A stretch of DNA of 8,055 nucleotides from Bacteroidetes bacterium UBA1312 (GTDB lineage Bacteria > Bacteroidota > Bacteroidia > Chitinophagales > Chitinophagaceae), in assembly GCA_002307135.1 (NCBI GenBank), contig DBTQ01000026.1:44592-52646 (forward strand), written 5' to 3'. Under the pieces are notes generated by a model. That model did not search any database. It saw nothing but the letters and a program-made list of their open reading frames with translations, and was not told the origin of the DNA. Position 1 is the stretch's first letter. Every line of letters begins with the position of its first letter. The translations under genes were made by a program, and so were the position numbers. Of the stretch, positions 7,801 to 8,055 are shown one piece after another.

Positions 7801-8055
7801 AATATCTTTGGCAGCAGATTTGACTAATGTAAATTTTGGTGTTCAACCATTACCAACACCAACATCTAATACCTTAAGTACAGTTATCAATCCAGGAGGA
7901 ACAAATACTTCTACAATTACAGGGGCTTTTGCAGGAGTAGATACTGGTGGTACGCTTATTCAGATTCATTTTACCACTTTTCCGACGAATATAACAAGCA
8001 TAACGATAGGCTCTACGACCTATACATCTGGCACATGGCCAGTATTAGGCGTAAC
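4880..8055 (+). CDS. Large secreted protein with two tandem RCC1-like seven-bladed propellers, 3' end beyond window
   Basis: An open frame of 1058 codons running off the right edge without a stop. The ATG at 4880 is fixed by an in-frame TAA two codons upstream. Residues 1-20 are a signal peptide (MKKLLLFLGLLPSFLVVRAQ); Gln before Cys21 argues against a lipobox. Residues 21-448 form an RCC1-like propeller with blade motifs near residues 50 (VYWGDG), 103 (GWGYS), 155 (VYVKQGG), 221 (VYVWGEN), 283 (LYAVGENHHGPLGQG), 354 (LYLWGDD) and 417 (CYIGHKVRGSMGDG). Residues 456-857 repeat the plan at 484, 540, 591, 656, 717, 774 and 829. Residues about 861-988 look like an SdrD/Cna-B-type domain (SGNLYNDNNGLKDS, then GGAYTFSQYPVANYLVQV, closing NFGVQ). 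From about 996 a Thr/Ser-rich beta-sandwich unit begins (TVINPGG, TTFPTNITSITI). The protein is probably exported to the cell surface or medium; a C-terminal sorting or anchoring domain would lie outside the window. Its ligand is unknown. G+C is visibly higher than in the kinase and regulator genes. Confidence 0.92.
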   Translation, partial: MKKLLLFLGLLPSFLVVRAQCPDLSTPRKTMASSFHSSVMIDYTGAVVYWGDGASPTSAGTDVLSPAVLSGYTGTPISVAAGSNGAAEQHSLFLHTSTNIYGWGYSNNTIVNATAGNVTLSTIALPSGVAIGDVNFIEGSSCGLVIVTNSGSVYVKQGGATGGPYTALIYGDGTTGTTMDVAWHRVKKGALASDTLSGVTRISCATRGIMALTVSGSVYVWGENVFLGNGTASQNLSYATLVTNPTSVTPSDVNIVTKFVYNSYNADAAQFILGTNGKLYAVGENHHGPLGQGDTTDVTSWVPVKGPGAVGTLNNVVEIGSNNPFMLNNGTADDASNGGYAIGALTSAGDLYLWGDDNSDMIGGDTLSSPTKDSSFYTVARIPPNFSLNHAQIGYFEMGGHTTAAFLAGTSKFCYIGHKVRGSMGDGTSATSTRKSFDCINTPEKYVCPPAPIVGCPLPTSSDLIASSNHATLAINGAPSVSFWGEAASSAEPGINLTAAKTLYEYSGTPIGVAAGGLSETNAAQGTQMWIHTTQGIWGWGYSANTIIANRAGASPITSVALPSGVLASDINFIRAARGGVAIVTNSGNVWVLAGASSVCSADIYGDGSSSLDVAGSTVWHEVTTAAATPLSGVKELSFAGTAALAVTNSGTAYVWGDKTLLGNSTAAANRNRATLMTLHADFTGAVVPRTAEIIQSGSLEAVEVILGSNNLVYSLGRNANGALGTGSSTFTTVSTGWNKLTLAGIRKLTSNNPFANDFYSLAALTLNGNAYLWGSNTNGMLGQPLATTNVTSPTLATTIAANNATNIEMGGAETIIFDKTTSQFYFAGESTGGSRADGSADGNVTPFTLSGTVANCAGVTFTISGNLYNDNNGLKDSLVNGTAISSIRTAPMYANLLDQAGNVIATTPISGGAYTFSQYPVANYLVQVSPIAGTIFAQAPTDSLPPNWVYAGEQIGTVKDSAMYDGTVTKRIPISLAADLTNVNFGVQPLPTPTSNTLSTVINPGGTNTSTITGAFAGVDTGGTLIQIHFTTFPTNITSITIGSTTYTSGTWPVLGV
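4940..7450 (+). repeat. Internal duplication of an entire RCC1-like module in the secreted protein
   Basis: Codons 21-448 (4940-6223) and 456-857 (6245-7450) encode two diverged copies of the same module, offset by about 435 residues. Both begin with Cys-Pro and end with a Cys. Paired segments include GWGYSNNTI / GWGYSANTI, IALPSGVAIGDVNFI / VALPSGVLASDINFI, VTNSGSVYV / VTNSGNVWV, IYGDGTTG / IYGDGSSS, VYVWGENVFLGNGTA / AYVWGDKTLLGNSTA, and NNPF before both sixth blades. The blade motifs stay within a few residues of a constant offset through blade 5; copy 2 is then shorter by about 15-25 residues in blades 6 and 7. Divergence is large enough that the duplication is old, not a recent DNA repeat. 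Confidence 0.88.

Overview
This window looks like AT-rich chromosomal DNA from a member of the Bacteroidota, probably in the Sphingobacteriia/Chitinophagia range. The evidence is a DUF983 protein, a periplasmic propeller + Y_Y_Y sensor kinase, a very large secreted multidomain protein of the kind common in that phylum, starts without Shine-Dalgarno sequences, and an exact TAnnTTTG promoter-type motif. The genus cannot be fixed from the sequence.

Layout from left to right. A small DUF983 membrane protein gene lies on the minus strand (37-423). Divergent from it is a 1039-residue sensor histidine kinase with a GTG start (612-3731). Only 15 bases beyond its stop, and convergent with it, is a NarL/LuxR-type response regulator on the minus strand (3747-4376). 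An AT-rich regulatory interval of about 300 bases follows; it holds an 11-bp direct repeat with a 21-bp period. Then comes a 52-codon ORF (4674-4832) whose N-terminus resembles antitoxin-like small proteins. From 4880 a very large secreted protein gene runs off the right edge with at least 1058 codons and no stop.

The large gene is the most striking content. Its product has a signal peptide and then two consecutive RCC1-like modules of about 400-430 residues. Each module shows seven Trp-Gly-type blade motifs at matching spacing, so the pair looks like an internal duplication of a whole seven-bladed propeller. After them come an SdrD/Cna-B-like domain and the start of another beta-sandwich unit at the window edge. 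Each propeller is bracketed by cysteines, which suggests disulfide ring closure.

A working model, by inference only: the kinase senses something in the periplasm and signals to the adjacent regulator. The regulator gene shares its upstream region with the small ORF and the secreted propeller gene, so those genes are candidate targets. No RNA genes, CRISPR arrays, insertion sequences or convincing terminators were seen.
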